Assembly: GCA_003138485.1 (NCBI GenBank) | Contig: PLGF01000083.1 | Coordinates: 4,577-68,576, forward strand | DNA length: 64,000 bases | Reading direction: 5' to 3' | From: Verrucomicrobiales bacterium | Lineage (GTDB): Bacteria > Verrucomicrobiota > Verrucomicrobiia > Limisphaerales > Palsa-1400 | Position numbers and translations under genes: made by a program | The notes under the pieces: model-generated | Database searches by the model: none | Told to the model about the DNA's origin: nothing | What the model saw: only the letters and a program-made list of their open reading frames with translations | In this document: positions 8,982 to 17,890 of the stretch, piece after piece | How the letters are laid out: each line of letters starts with the position of its first letter | How positions within the stretch are numbered: the stretch's first letter is position 1

Positions 8982-9302
8982 TTGGCCAGAGTTGTGGCGA
9001 AAATAGAATCCATCGAAAAGTTGCAGAACGCGATTGCAGACCGTCACGGCTGCGAATCCTCATGGGTTGAATCCTTGTCCGTGAAGGATGTGTTTCACGG
9101 TCGAACCATCTGGCAGGGCCTTGTTGAGGTTTTTATCCTGTCTGGGCATCCAAAGGCCAAGACAGCCTATGCCTGGATCGATCAAGAGGGGGAGGATGAC
9201 ACCGGGGAAAGAGTCGAAACCGTATTGGGAATCCCGCCCGTCGAATCACCCTTGGACGCCGTTCAAGCCTCAATCATAGCGGACACAATGCTTGGGCTGT
9301 GA
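8982..9302 (+). CDS. Hypothetical protein
   Basis: A 106-residue acidic protein that I do not recognise. The frame opens at TTG 8982, with GTG 8994 as an alternative start 4 codons later. It has no signal peptide or membrane helix. It shows a mixed alpha/beta pattern (VWQGLVEVFILSG-like strands, then KTAYAWIDQEGED) and ends with a predicted helix (ESPLDAVQASIIADTMLGL). Balanced amino-acid composition and clean frame usage make a real gene likely. The next gene starts 130 nt downstream. Confidence 0.55.
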   Translation: MARVVAKIESIEKLQNAIADRHGCESSWVESLSVKDVFHGRTIWQGLVEVFILSGHPKAKTAYAWIDQEGEDDTGERVETVLGIPPVESPLDAVQASIIADTMLGL

Positions 9303-9432
9303 TTTGGCAACTGTGATTGACATGTCTGCCGTGGAAGCGCAAGTTCCTGCTCATGAAGCTTCTGCGCTTGAAAAGCAGATCTGAAAGGGGGCGAGTCTGC
9401 GGGAATGGCCCGTTTTCCTTTTTCTCCATTCC

Positions 9433-10308
9433 ATGAACGAACTCCCCAACCGTCCTGCGCCGGTCGTTCTGAGTCGCCTGGTCAAACTGCTGGTGTTGTG
9501 TTGCATACCGTTGTATGTGCTCGTTTGCGTGCTCATGGCGATCTTCCAACGCTCTTTTATTTATTTTCCTTCCGTTTTCAGCCGGCAACGGGTGGATGAG
9601 ATGGCACAACGCGCCCGGTTGGAACGCTGGACAAATTCGTCCGGCCAGTTCATTGGGATGAAACGCCCTTCTCCGCGGCAGCCGGCGGAAGGCTCGGTCA
9701 TGATCATGTATGGCAACGGCAGCACTGCCATTGGCTGCGAAAATTATGCGAATGACATTCAAGGTGTCGCCGCGTTCGACATATTCATCCTGGAGTATCC
9801 CGGATACGAGGATCGTCCCGGTCGTCCCAGCCAAAGCAGTATCTTCAGCGCCGCTGACGAAGCGTTCCTGACAATTCCCGCCAACAAGCCGGTGTATCTG
9901 GTCGGCGAATCGCTCGGTTCCGGCGTCGCCTCGTATTTGGCCGGAACCTATTCCAACAGAATTGCGGGTGTCGTGTTAATCTCGCCTTTCAACAGCCTGG
10001 CCGATGCGGCGCAGGGCCACTATCCGATGCTGCCTGTCTTCTTGTTGCTCGGCGACCGATTTCCTTCGGAAGAATATCTGCGCAAATACAATGGCAGGGT
10101 CGGAATCACCGTTGGCGGCAAAGACACTATCGTGCCGGAGAAACTCGGCTATCGGCTGTTTCATGGTTATGCCGGCCCAAAAAAGCTTTGGTCATTCGCT
10201 GACGGCGGCCATTGCCAAATCATGGAGCCACCTTCGACATTCTGGAAAGAAGTCGTTGAGTTCTGGCGGAACAATCGCCCGCCAGAAAACGCGGGAGCGT
10301 CAAGGTAG
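9433..10308 (+). CDS. Membrane-anchored alpha/beta hydrolase
   Basis: This 291-residue protein has one N-terminal membrane helix (LVKLLVLCCIPLYVLVCVLM) followed by an alpha/beta-hydrolase fold. The nucleophile elbow GESLGSG places the catalytic Ser at residue 160. Candidate partners are D231 in GGKDTIVP and H260 in DGGHCQI, giving a complete triad. A predicted oxyanion segment MYGNGS lies about residue 95. Layout and motifs resemble the BEM46/ABHD13 type of serine hydrolase; the substrate cannot be predicted. It lies 63 nt upstream of an NAD(P)-binding protein on the same strand and may be cotranscribed. Confidence 0.88.
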   Translation: MNELPNRPAPVVLSRLVKLLVLCCIPLYVLVCVLMAIFQRSFIYFPSVFSRQRVDEMAQRARLERWTNSSGQFIGMKRPSPRQPAEGSVMIMYGNGSTAIGCENYANDIQGVAAFDIFILEYPGYEDRPGRPSQSSIFSAADEAFLTIPANKPVYLVGESLGSGVASYLAGTYSNRIAGVVLISPFNSLADAAQGHYPMLPVFLLLGDRFPSEEYLRKYNGRVGITVGGKDTIVPEKLGYRLFHGYAGPKKLWSFADGGHCQIMEPPSTFWKEVVEFWRNNRPPENAGASR

Positions 10309-10371
10309 GCCCTCCATTGGCTAAATCATCTTTTGGCTGTAGGTTTCAGAAACTACAGGAAACACGGGAAT

Positions 10372-11343
10372 ATGAACAACAATGGAATCCACGCGGTGAC
10401 CGGGGCCTTTGGTTATTCCGGCCGTTACATCGCCACTCGATTGCTGGAACAGGGTCGGACGGTGGTCACGCTGACCAACTCCGTGAACCGCGCGAATCCA
10501 TTTGGCGGCCGAATCCGTGCGGCTCCGCTTTCGTTTCGCGAGCCGGACAAACTGGCCGCGGCGCTCGCCGGCGTTGAGGTCTTGTATAATACTTACTGGG
10601 TTCGTTTCAACCACGGAAACTTCACTCATGGGGAGGCCGTGAGGAACACGCTGGTGTTGTTTGAGGCGGCCCGACGCGCGGGTGTCCGGCGCGTGGTGCA
10701 TGTCAGCATCACCAATCCATCGGAAGACTCGCCGCTGGAATACTTTGCCGGCAAAGCACGTTTGGAGCGGGCGTTGCGGGAAGGCGGACTTTCTCATGCG
10801 ATCCTTCGGCCAACCGTTTTGTTCGGGCGAGAGGATATCCTCATCAACAACATCGCCTGGGCGCTCCGGCGGTTTCCATTTTTCGCGGTTTTCGGCGACG
10901 GTTCGTATCGGCTTCAACCGATTCACGTAGATGACCTGGCGGAATTGGCCGTCGCTGAAGGGATGCGGAAGGAAAATGTCATCGTCAACGCCATTGGCCC
11001 GGAAACATTCACTTACCGCGAGTTGGTGAAAGCCGTCGGTGACGCGATTGGCCAGCCGCGCCGGTTGGTCAATGTGCCGCCGGGAATGGGTTGTTTGCTT
11101 GGAAAACTGGTGGGATTGTTCAAGCACGATGTATTCATCACGCGCGAGGAAATTCGCGGCTTGATGTCCGAATTGCTTTACGTGAGCACGCCGCCCACTG
11201 GGAAAACGCCATTGACGGCGTGGATGAAGAAGAACGCCGGCACATTGGGTCTGCGCCATGCCAGCGAACTGGATCGTCGCCGCGACCGGCAGATGCCGTA
11301 TTTTGCGAATGAAGTCCGCCAAGGATTAAAAAAACAGGCCTGA
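10372..11343 (+). CDS. NmrA/atypical SDR family NAD(P)-binding protein
   Basis: From ATG 10372 the protein is 323 residues; an in-frame ATG at 10333 would add 13 residues of poor character. A GGGA-like SD sits just before 10372. The Rossmann motif TGAFGYSGRYIA (about residues 10-21) identifies an NAD(P)-binding atypical short-chain dehydrogenase of the NmrA or complex-I NDUFA9-like type. The active-site Tyr-Lys pair of classical SDRs is not evident, as is usual in this subgroup. YFAGKARLERALRE near residue 125 and RPTVLFGRED near 145 fit the family. The stop codon lies inside the left arm of the terminator of the opposing tRNA gene. Confidence 0.88.
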   Translation: MNNNGIHAVTGAFGYSGRYIATRLLEQGRTVVTLTNSVNRANPFGGRIRAAPLSFREPDKLAAALAGVEVLYNTYWVRFNHGNFTHGEAVRNTLVLFEAARRAGVRRVVHVSITNPSEDSPLEYFAGKARLERALREGGLSHAILRPTVLFGREDILINNIAWALRRFPFFAVFGDGSYRLQPIHVDDLAELAVAEGMRKENVIVNAIGPETFTYRELVKAVGDAIGQPRRLVNVPPGMGCLLGKLVGLFKHDVFITREEIRGLMSELLYVSTPPTGKTPLTAWMKKNAGTLGLRHASELDRRRDRQMPYFANEVRQGLKKQA

Positions 11344-11363
11344 AACGAGGGTTTCAGGCCTGT
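11328..11363 (-). terminator. Rho-independent terminator of the initiator tRNA gene
   Basis: A perfect inverted repeat with 13-bp arms (ACAGGCCTGAAAC / GTTTCAGGCCTGT, 11334-11346 and 11351-11363) and a 4-nt loop is followed on the minus strand by a run of six T. It starts 5 nt after the tRNA CCA end. The TGA stop of the plus-strand NmrA-like gene (11341-11343) is part of the stem. The plus strand has no U-run after the stem, so termination is mainly for the minus strand. Confidence 0.92.
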
Positions 11364-11367
11364 AAAT

Positions 11368-11444
<77 letters not shown>

Positions 11445-11536
11445 ATCCAGAAGACCACCGCCACGATAAGGGCGCCAGCCGCGCCGCGCAAGTTCTTATT
11501 GGCCTTATTTGCGCCTGCGCCCGGGGAAGCCGGAGA

Positions 11537-12127
11537 TCAGGGCGGGGCGGCTGTGCGGCGCGGACGCATCAGGCTGCCAGGATTGGCTGGCGCGGGGATT
11601 CCAGGGGGGGGCGCGGTCCCTCCCGCGCCCGAAAATGACGGGCGGCCAGGCATGGCCGGCAGGGGCGGCACTGCTTTTTGCCCGCCTCCAGGCGCGGCGG
11701 CGGCGGCGGCCACCGGGGGGGGCTGGGCGATGGCGTCGTCTTTGAGGTTGAGCGTGGCAGGCTCGCCGCTGTTGAGGATGTCAACCTTGCCATGTTCCGC
11801 GTCGATCTTCACCACTTCGAGAATGCCGTCCTTTTCGCCGGCGGCCAGATTGAAATAGGTCCGCACCTCGTCCTTTTTCTTGGGTTCCGATGAGAACAAG
11901 GCGCGGGTTTGGCTGCCGGTCTTGAAGAAGCCGGAGAGTTTGATCACGGGCAAATCCAGCTTGGGCTTGTCCACCTCCGGCGGCGGAGGAATGGGGTTTA
12001 AATGGAAGACGTTGCGCTCTGAAATGACTGCGTATGGATTAGAGCTTTCCTCGGACAGGGCCACAGCCAGTCCCGGCCCCGCGAGAAGCATCCATCCGAG
12101 CAATCCTCCCGCTCTCAACGTGTTCAT
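11537..12127 (-). CDS. Exported proline-rich protein, GspC/PilP-like
   Basis: This 196-residue protein has an N-terminal signal or anchor (LLGWMLLAGPGLAVA). It is followed by a segment NPYAVISERNVFHLNPIPPP and a beta-rich block (VIKLSGFFKTGSQTRALFSS, then GDILEV-like strands). The N-P-Y...R-N-V-F pattern followed by small beta strands resembles the HR/PilP-type periplasmic domain of type II secretion or pilus proteins. That family assignment is tentative. The C-terminal 60 residues are Ala/Pro/Gly-rich low-complexity sequence. It starts 53 nt downstream of the GloVer-repeat gene on the same strand. The sequence fits a periplasmic structural partner rather than an enzyme. Confidence 0.6.
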   Translation of the reverse strand: MNTLRAGGLLGWMLLAGPGLAVALSEESSNPYAVISERNVFHLNPIPPPPEVDKPKLDLPVIKLSGFFKTGSQTRALFSSEPKKKDEVRTYFNLAAGEKDGILEVVKIDAEHGKVDILNSGEPATLNLKDDAIAQPPPVAAAAAAPGGGQKAVPPLPAMPGRPSFSGAGGTAPPPGIPAPANPGSLMRPRRTAAPP

Positions 12128-12180
12128 GCGCCGTCAATATAATGCCGCCGGCGCATGAACTCCAGTCAAATTGGGAACCC

Positions 12181-13947
12181 TCAGTAGGGCAGTGCGACAC
12201 GATAGTACCTGTGGAGGTTGGTGGCGCCGATGGTGTCAGACTGCCGGGCGGTGCCGTTGGTGCCGTAAACCTGGCCGCCAAGATTCAACCAGGCGGGCTG
12301 GGTGAGGCTGTCTTTGTATTGGGGCTGGTAAGCCTCTCCCACCAGGGCGTTCCACGTGAACGAAAATGTTGAGCCGGTCCGCGCCGCCGATCCGATTCGC
12401 GGAGGCGCCACGCTCAAACGAAAGACCGAGCCGTCACCGCTTGCGCCCACGCCATAATCATAAGCGCCGCCTTCGGTGGTCGTCCCATACAAGCCGCCGT
12501 CGCGCCCCTGGACCAGGGCGCAATGAGGCGAGTTGCCGTCGTAGTTGCCGTTGAAGGTCAGAAGTGTTGACAGTGTTCCGTTGGTGTTCCATTGAAAGAT
12601 CGTGCCATAGGAGCACGGGAAAAGAGTGTTGCCCAAACTGGCCAGGTCGGCCGCGCCGCCCGCGTTGGCCGTGCCATAATAATTGCCATCAGCGGCCATG
12701 AACAGGCTGCCTTCGGGACTGGCGCCGTTGGTGCCTTCAAACGCCACGAGCGTCGTGAGGACTCCATTGGTGGTGACTTTGAAAAGGGTGCCGTCGCCGA
12801 AGCCGGAATTCAGGGTCAAGTCTCCACCCGCGGAGGTCGTCCCGTACAATTGCCCGTCCGTTCCCTGGACCAAACCGCCGAAAGGGGTTCCGCCGTCGGT
12901 TCCGCCGGTGAAAGAATAGAGATTGGCGGGCACGCCGTTGGTGGTGAGCATGAAGACGGCGCCGTAGCCGCCGTTAGTTCCGCCCTCGGAAGCCGTTCCA
13001 TACAAATTGCCGCCCGCTCCCTGGACCAGGCCGCCCAGAGGAACAGTGCCGATATTGGTGGTGAGCGGGACGTTCCAGGTGAAGGCGCCGTTGGTATCCA
13101 TCTTGAAAACGGTGCCGCCCAGGGAGCCGGTTTCATTGGTGGAAGTGGAGCCATACAGGTAACCGTCGCTGCCAAGGCAAAGAGTGGCTTCCGGATCGCC
13201 GCCGTCGGCCTTTCCTGTGAAATTGTAAATGGTCGTCAGCGCGCCGCCGGGAGTGATTCGGAAAATGGTGCCGAAGCCAGACTGGCCCCCGGTTGTGGTT
13301 GCGCCGTAAAGGTTGCCGTCCCCGGCCTGGACCAGGCCGGCGGCGGGCGCCGCGCCATTAGTGTAGCCAAATGAAAACGACCAGGCGAACGTGCCGTTGG
13401 TGCTCATCTTGAAAACCGTGCCGTCGCCGCCCAGGGCAAGGTCATTGGCGCCGCCGGTCAAAGTGGCGCCGTACAAATAGCCATCGGCGGCCTGGATGAC
13501 GCCCGCCTGCGGCGAAGCGCCGCTGATGCCCAGGCTGAAGGAGTTGAGGGTCGTGAATTGCAGGCTGGGGGCCTGGACTTGTATGTTTGTCAGTGTGAGG
13601 AAGGCCGCGTTGGTGGTCGCGGCGCCGGCGGAGTTGGTGACGATGACGGTGTAAGTTCCCACGTTGCTGCCCTGGGAATTGACGATGGTCAGGGTGGAAT
13701 TGGTCGCGCCCGTGATGAGTTTGTTGTTGAAATACCACTCAATGCCGAAAGGCGGCGTCGAGTTGTGCGCCACAAAAAACGAAGCGGGGAAATTGGAAGG
13801 CACCGTTTCGGAGACAAGCGGGGCTTCGATGACATTGGTGTCCGCGCGCGAGGAGGCGGGCAGCAGGGCAAGGGTGAAGGCGGCGGCGGCCAGCGAAGCG
13901 AGCGCCGCGCTGACAATACTGGTTTTACGAGCTTCTATTGTTTTCAT
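12181..13947 (-). CDS. Secreted protein with Ig-like domain and GloVer-type tandem repeats
   Basis: At 588 residues, it has a signal peptide at 1-35 and an Ig-like domain at about 45-118 (IEWYFNNKLITGATNSTL, then GTYTVIVTNSAG). A long array follows at about 125-495, of units of about 50-60 residues with the pattern GxLVQAxDGNLYGATxxGG...GTVFKMxTNG. This matches the GloVer-type choice-of-anchor repeat and probably folds as a beta-propeller-like extracellular domain. The last 80 residues form a separate module containing SFTWNALVGEAYQPQYK and ending HRYYRVALPY. Similar C-terminal ends occur on the giant proteins at 35.4 and 42.0 kb. It is likely exported to the cell surface or medium; the ligand is unknown. 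Confidence 0.85.
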   Translation of the reverse strand: MKTIEARKTSIVSAALASLAAAAFTLALLPASSRADTNVIEAPLVSETVPSNFPASFFVAHNSTPPFGIEWYFNNKLITGATNSTLTIVNSQGSNVGTYTVIVTNSAGAATTNAAFLTLTNIQVQAPSLQFTTLNSFSLGISGASPQAGVIQAADGYLYGATLTGGANDLALGGDGTVFKMSTNGTFAWSFSFGYTNGAAPAAGLVQAGDGNLYGATTTGGQSGFGTIFRITPGGALTTIYNFTGKADGGDPEATLCLGSDGYLYGSTSTNETGSLGGTVFKMDTNGAFTWNVPLTTNIGTVPLGGLVQGAGGNLYGTASEGGTNGGYGAVFMLTTNGVPANLYSFTGGTDGGTPFGGLVQGTDGQLYGTTSAGGDLTLNSGFGDGTLFKVTTNGVLTTLVAFEGTNGASPEGSLFMAADGNYYGTANAGGAADLASLGNTLFPCSYGTIFQWNTNGTLSTLLTFNGNYDGNSPHCALVQGRDGGLYGTTTEGGAYDYGVGASGDGSVFRLSVAPPRIGSAARTGSTFSFTWNALVGEAYQPQYKDSLTQPAWLNLGGQVYGTNGTARQSDTIGATNLHRYYRVALPY

Positions 13948-14342
13948 TCATTTATAACGATCTGACAGTCCCAAGGCATTTGCCTTGCTCAATTTCCTGC
14001 GTCGGCATGCGAAGGAGCCGCCCGGCACGGTGAATACATACAGTGCAGCCTCGCTCGCGCGATTGCAAATAGAGAATGTCAAGCAATTCTCGTTCCATGA
14101 CAGGACGCTTCTATGGCGGGTTGAATTCCGCGGCCAGAGCGTCCACCTTTGGCGGGGTGATGAAGGGTTTATTCATGTTGGGCCGGGTGCTGGCCGGGGT
14201 GCTGGCTGCCGCCGCCGCGGCAGGGGGGCCGCTTCCCCGCATCGCGCTGGTCCATACCGAGGTTCAAAAAGTTCTTGCGCTGGACGGCCAATCGGACATT
14301 ATTTCCGTGTAGAAACACAGAACACCAGTTATTCGCTCTCTT
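13948..14342. other. Divergent intergenic region upstream of cysK
   Basis: No supported gene is seen. Short frames (for example around 14076-14312) have high Ala/Gly content and no SD. The stretch should contain promoters for the GloVer gene (-) and for cysK (+). No clear CysB-like or riboswitch structure was recognised. Confidence 0.45.
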
Positions 14343-15323
14343 ATGGCCATTTTTAATAACATCGTCGAAACGGTCGGACGCACCCCTTTGGTTCGCCTTA
14401 ACCGAGTCACTGCCGGCGTTGACGCCACCGTCCTGCTGAAGTGCGAATTCTTCAATCCCCTGGGCAGCGTCAAGGACCGCATCGGCATGGCGATGATCGA
14501 GGATGCCGAGCGGCGCGGCATTCTCAACAAGGACACGGTCATCATCGAGCCGACCAGCGGCAACACGGGGATCGCGCTGGCGTTTGTCGCCGCCGCCAAG
14601 GGTTACAAGCTTATGTTGACAATGCCCGACACGATGTCGCTGGAGCGGCGGACGTTGCTGGCGATGTTGGGCGCCAAACTGGTGCTCACGCCGGGGAGCG
14701 AGGGCATGAAAGGCGCCATTGCCCGCGCCGAACAGTTGGCCCGCGAAACCGCCAATTCCTGGATTCCCCAGCAATTCGAGAACCCGGCCAACCCGGAAAT
14801 CCATCGCAAGACCACCGGCGAAGAAATCTGGAAAGATACGGACGGCAAAGTGGACATCCTGGTGTCTGCCGTGGGCACGGGTGGGACCATTACCGGGTGC
14901 CTGGAGGCCATCAAGCCGCGCAAAGCGTCTTTTCAAGCCATTGCGGTGGAGCCGAAAGACTCGCCGGTGATCTCACAGTTTCTTGCCGGACAGCCCCTTA
15001 AACCCGGGCCGCACAAGATTCAAGGGACGGGCGCGGGCTTCGTGCCCAAGAACTTGCATTTGAAGGACAGTCATGGGAAGCCGCAGATCGTCGAGTGCGT
15101 GCAGGTAAGCAATGACGAGTCGTTTGCCATGGCGCGCCGCCTGGCCAAGGAGGAGGGGCTGCTGGTGGGCATTTCCACCGGGGCGAACGTGGCCGCGGCA
15201 TTGCAGATCGCCAAACGGCCGGAGAACAAGGGGAAGATGATTGTGACGATCGCCTGCTCAACGGGCGAGCGTTACCTGAGCACGCCGCTGGCCGCCGAAG
15301 CCAGGGCGGAAGTGGGGGGGTAA
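14343..15323 (+). CDS. cysK: Cysteine synthase A (O-acetylserine sulfhydrylase)
   Basis: The 326-residue protein has the full signature of the PLP-dependent CysK/CysM family. PLP lysine K44 lies in [11 protein letters not shown], and the substrate loop TSGNTG is at 71-76. The phosphate-binding loop GTGGTITG is at about 178-185. It converts O-acetylserine and sulfide to cysteine in the cytoplasm. The length and N-terminus ([17 protein letters not shown]) match CysK. No cysE is adjacent. The gene stands alone, followed by a hairpin at 15337. Confidence 0.96.
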   Translation: MAIFNNIVETVGRTPLVRLNRVTAGVDATVLLKCEFFNPLGSVKDRIGMAMIEDAERRGILNKDTVIIEPTSGNTGIALAFVAAAKGYKLMLTMPDTMSLERRTLLAMLGAKLVLTPGSEGMKGAIARAEQLARETANSWIPQQFENPANPEIHRKTTGEEIWKDTDGKVDILVSAVGTGGTITGCLEAIKPRKASFQAIAVEPKDSPVISQFLAGQPLKPGPHKIQGTGAGFVPKNLHLKDSHGKPQIVECVQVSNDESFAMARRLAKEEGLLVGISTGANVAAALQIAKRPENKGKMIVTIACSTGERYLSTPLAAEARAEVGG

Positions 15324-15336
15324 AAAAAGAAGTTGC

Positions 15337-15361
15337 ATAATCCGGCCTTTTGGCCGATTAT
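15337..15361 (+). terminator. Possible terminator hairpin after cysK
   Basis: The sequence ATAATCCGGCC-TTTT-GGCCGATTAT forms a stem with one bulged C, 14 nt after the cysK stop. No strong T-run follows, so termination efficiency is doubtful. It may instead be a Rho-dependent pause or a simple boundary hairpin. The remaining leader to rho (15362-15505) shows no ORF or clear riboswitch. Confidence 0.4.
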
Positions 15362-15505
15362 TGAGGTGTTGAAGGTCTGACCAGGCGCGCGCCGGATGAA
15401 TCCGGGAACGTGGCGTCGTGGTCCTCCAAAAATTCCAAGTTCAAAGATAGGTGATTTTTCGGGGTAAATTCAGGCAAGGCCTCAGCACGTTTACATTTTA
15501 AATCT

Positions 15506-16633
15506 ATGAGCACAGCGCCCATCGCCACCGCAAACGACTACGGAGCAGGCTTCCTTGAAATATCCGAAAAGGGATTTGGTTTCCTGCGCACCAAGGAAAA
15601 CAACTACCATCCCAAGCCCAGCGATATCTTCGTCACCCCCGACACCATCAAGCGCAACTTCCTGCGCGAAGGCTGCCTGGTCGCCGGCGAAACCCAGCCG
15701 CCCCATCGCGGCAACAGCCCCCAGCTCAGGACTGTGGACAAGGTCAACGACCAGCCTTTTGACGCCTACACCAAGAACGTCCGTTTCGAGAACCTCACCA
15801 CCATCGATCCCATCGAGAAGATCAACCTCGAAACCGCCCCCGATCTGCTCGAAACACGCATCATCGACCTCGTCACTCCCATCGGCAAGGGCACGCGCGG
15901 CCTCATCGTCGCCCCCCCGCGCACGGGCAAGACCACCATTCTCAAGCAAATTGCCAACGCCGTTTCCGCCAATCACCCCGAAGTCTATGTCATGGTCCTG
16001 TTGATCGATGAGCGCCCGGAGGAAGTCACCGACTTCCAACGCTCCGTCAAGGCCGAAGTCGTCGCCTCCTCCAACGATCAAGACCTCGAAACCCACGTCC
16101 GCCTCTCCCGTTTCACCATCGAGCGCTGCCGCCGCATGGTCGAAAGCGGCCGCGACGTCTTCGTCCTCCTGGATTCCATCACCCGCGTCGCCCGCGCCTA
16201 CAACAGTGTTCACGGCGGCAGCGGTCGCACCATGACCGGCGGCGTCGATGCCCGCGCCCTGGAAATCCCCCGCAAGATGTTCGCATCCGCCCGCAAGATT
16301 GAGGAAGGCGGTTCCCTCACCATCATCGCGACCGCCCTGGTGGACACCGGCTCGCGCATGGACGAGTTGATCTTTCAGGAGTTCAAGGGCACCGGCAACA
16401 TGGAACTGATTCTCGAACGCAAGCTGGCCGACCGCCGGCTCTTCCCCGCCCTGGACATCCCCAAGAGCGGCACCCGCAAGGAAGAAAAGCTCTTTCCGCC
16501 CAAAAACATGGAGGCCATCCGCAAACTCCGCCGCATGATGGTCGATCTCAACCCGGTGGAAGCCATGGAAACCTTGCTGGCCGCCTTGAAGAAACACAAG
16601 ACCAACGAGGAACTCCTCTCCAAGATCACCTAA
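15506..16633 (+). CDS. rho: Transcription termination factor Rho, lacking the N-terminal helix bundle
   Basis: The 375-residue protein has the Rho cold-shock RNA-binding domain starting at about residue 13 (GFLEISEKGFGFLR). The ATPase core has Walker A APPRTGKT at 136-143 and Walker B VFVLLDSITR with D223. The secondary RNA-binding Q- and R-loop regions are present (SNDQDLETH, GGVDARALEIPRK). E. coli Rho is 419 residues and carries a helix bundle (about residues 1-47) before the cold-shock domain. Here that part is absent, and no in-frame start exists upstream to 15452. Core residues are intact, so the enzyme should be functional. The WYL regulator gene follows 24 nt downstream. Confidence 0.97.
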   Translation: MSTAPIATANDYGAGFLEISEKGFGFLRTKENNYHPKPSDIFVTPDTIKRNFLREGCLVAGETQPPHRGNSPQLRTVDKVNDQPFDAYTKNVRFENLTTIDPIEKINLETAPDLLETRIIDLVTPIGKGTRGLIVAPPRTGKTTILKQIANAVSANHPEVYVMVLLIDERPEEVTDFQRSVKAEVVASSNDQDLETHVRLSRFTIERCRRMVESGRDVFVLLDSITRVARAYNSVHGGSGRTMTGGVDARALEIPRKMFASARKIEEGGSLTIIATALVDTGSRMDELIFQEFKGTGNMELILERKLADRRLFPALDIPKSGTRKEEKLFPPKNMEAIRKLRRMMVDLNPVEAMETLLAALKKHKTNEELLSKIT

Positions 16634-16657
16634 ACCGGGATTTCAAACCCGCCTCAC

Positions 16658-17668
16658 TTGCCGGGTGTGAAAGCGAAACCTGAGAAAACGCTCCACTCCC
16701 GTCCGCCCTTGGAACGGATGCTGCGGATTCATCAGGCCCTCCAATCCGGCCGCCATCCCAACGCCTCCACACTCGCCGCCAGCCTGGAGGTCAGCTCCAA
16801 ATCCATCCACCGCGACCTGGAGTTCATGCGCGACCGCATGGAGTTGCCCCTGGAATACGACCCGGCGCGCAAAGGCTACCATTACACCCAGGAAGTCGGC
16901 AACTTCCCCACCCTTCAAATCACCGAGGGTGAACTCTTCGCCCTCCTCGTGGCGGAAAAAGCCTTGCAACAATACCGCGGCACCGCCTTCGAGCGGCCCC
17001 TCCTCAGCGCCTTCAAGAAAATGGCCGCCGCGCTCCCCGACACCGTTTCCCTCAACATCGCCGACTGGGAACAGACCATTTCCTTCCGCACGCGGGCCGA
17101 GCCGATCGTCAAGCTGGAGACCTTCGACACCCTGGCCAAGGCGGCGGCGCAGCGCAAACAATTGCAGTTGACCTACCGCAAACCCGGCCAGAAGGCGACC
17201 GAGTTGCGCATCGTCGATCCCTACCACCTGGCCAACATCAACGGCGAATGGTTCCTCTTCGCCTGGTGCCATTTGCGCCGCGACATCCGCACCTTCGTCC
17301 CCGCCCGCATCCTCGCCGCCGAGCCGACAGGCAAGACCTTCGCCCGCCCCCAAAAGTTCTCCCTTGAAAAACGGCTCCGCGACAGCTTCGGCGTCCAATC
17401 CGGCCAGGGAATTTTTGATGTCGTGCTCCAATTCAACGAGATCGCCGCCGATTACATCCGGGAGAAAAGATGGCATGAGTCCCAGCAATTGCGCGAGTTG
17501 CGCGATGGCGGCGTCGAATTGCGCCTCAAACTCTCCAGCCTCGCCGAAGTGGAGCGGTGGGTCTTGGGCTGGGCCGGCAACGCCCGCGTCATTCAGCCCC
17601 TCGAACTGGCCGACTCCGTCGCACAGGCCGCGCGCAAGATTCTGCAAAACATCCCTGTCCCTGAATGA
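16658..17668 (+). CDS. WYL-domain HTH transcriptional regulator
   Basis: The predicted protein is 336 residues from TTG 16658, with GTG 16667 as an alternative start. The N-terminal helix-turn-helix (STLAASLEVSSKSIHRDLEF, about residues 38-60) is of the DeoR/HTH_11 type. A WYL domain occupies about residues 155-225 (LQLTYRKPGQK, then DPYHLANINGEWFLFAWCH and TFVPARI), followed by a WCX-like extension. WYL proteins bind ligands, often nucleic acids or nucleotides, and regulate stress and defence functions. It lies close after rho and upstream of the decayed defence region, but a regulatory link is only suggested. Confidence 0.9.
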   Translation: MPGVKAKPEKTLHSRPPLERMLRIHQALQSGRHPNASTLAASLEVSSKSIHRDLEFMRDRMELPLEYDPARKGYHYTQEVGNFPTLQITEGELFALLVAEKALQQYRGTAFERPLLSAFKKMAAALPDTVSLNIADWEQTISFRTRAEPIVKLETFDTLAKAAAQRKQLQLTYRKPGQKATELRIVDPYHLANINGEWFLFAWCHLRRDIRTFVPARILAAEPTGKTFARPQKFSLEKRLRDSFGVQSGQGIFDVVLQFNEIAADYIREKRWHESQQLRELRDGGVELRLKLSSLAEVERWVLGWAGNARVIQPLELADSVAQAARKILQNIPVPE

Positions 17669-17790
17669 ATTGTTCCGGCTGAACCTTGAGACTGCGGACG
17701 CGCGGCTTCCGGGAGGTGAACGGAGGTGGTCAGCGCGTCGCGCAAGCCCGCCGGCCTCAGAGTGTCGTTTGGGTGTTGTTGGGCGCTTCC

Positions 17791-17814
17791 TAATCGTAAT
17801 CATAATCTTAATCG
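17791..17814. repeat. Four tandem TAATC-N hexamers
   Basis: TAATCG TAATCA TAATCT TAATCG runs in perfect 6-nt register. It is short and could be a simple-sequence repeat or a binding array. It is 77 nt upstream of the decamer repeats, in the same intergenic region. Confidence 0.7.
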
Positions 17815-17890
17815 CTTACTATCAACAACTTACGATTTTTATGGCATCGCTGATTGCTTCCCGCCCTTTTTCCAAGTCCCCCATTTATCA

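Noticed and set aside
12400..13500. Regularly spaced repeats of about 150-180 bp, and similar periodicity at 45970-47100 and 48800-50000, considered as CRISPR-like or satellite DNA
   Set aside because: The periodicity follows GloVer and delta-60 protein repeats in one open frame. Repeat units differ at the DNA level and no short exact repeat/spacer pattern exists.
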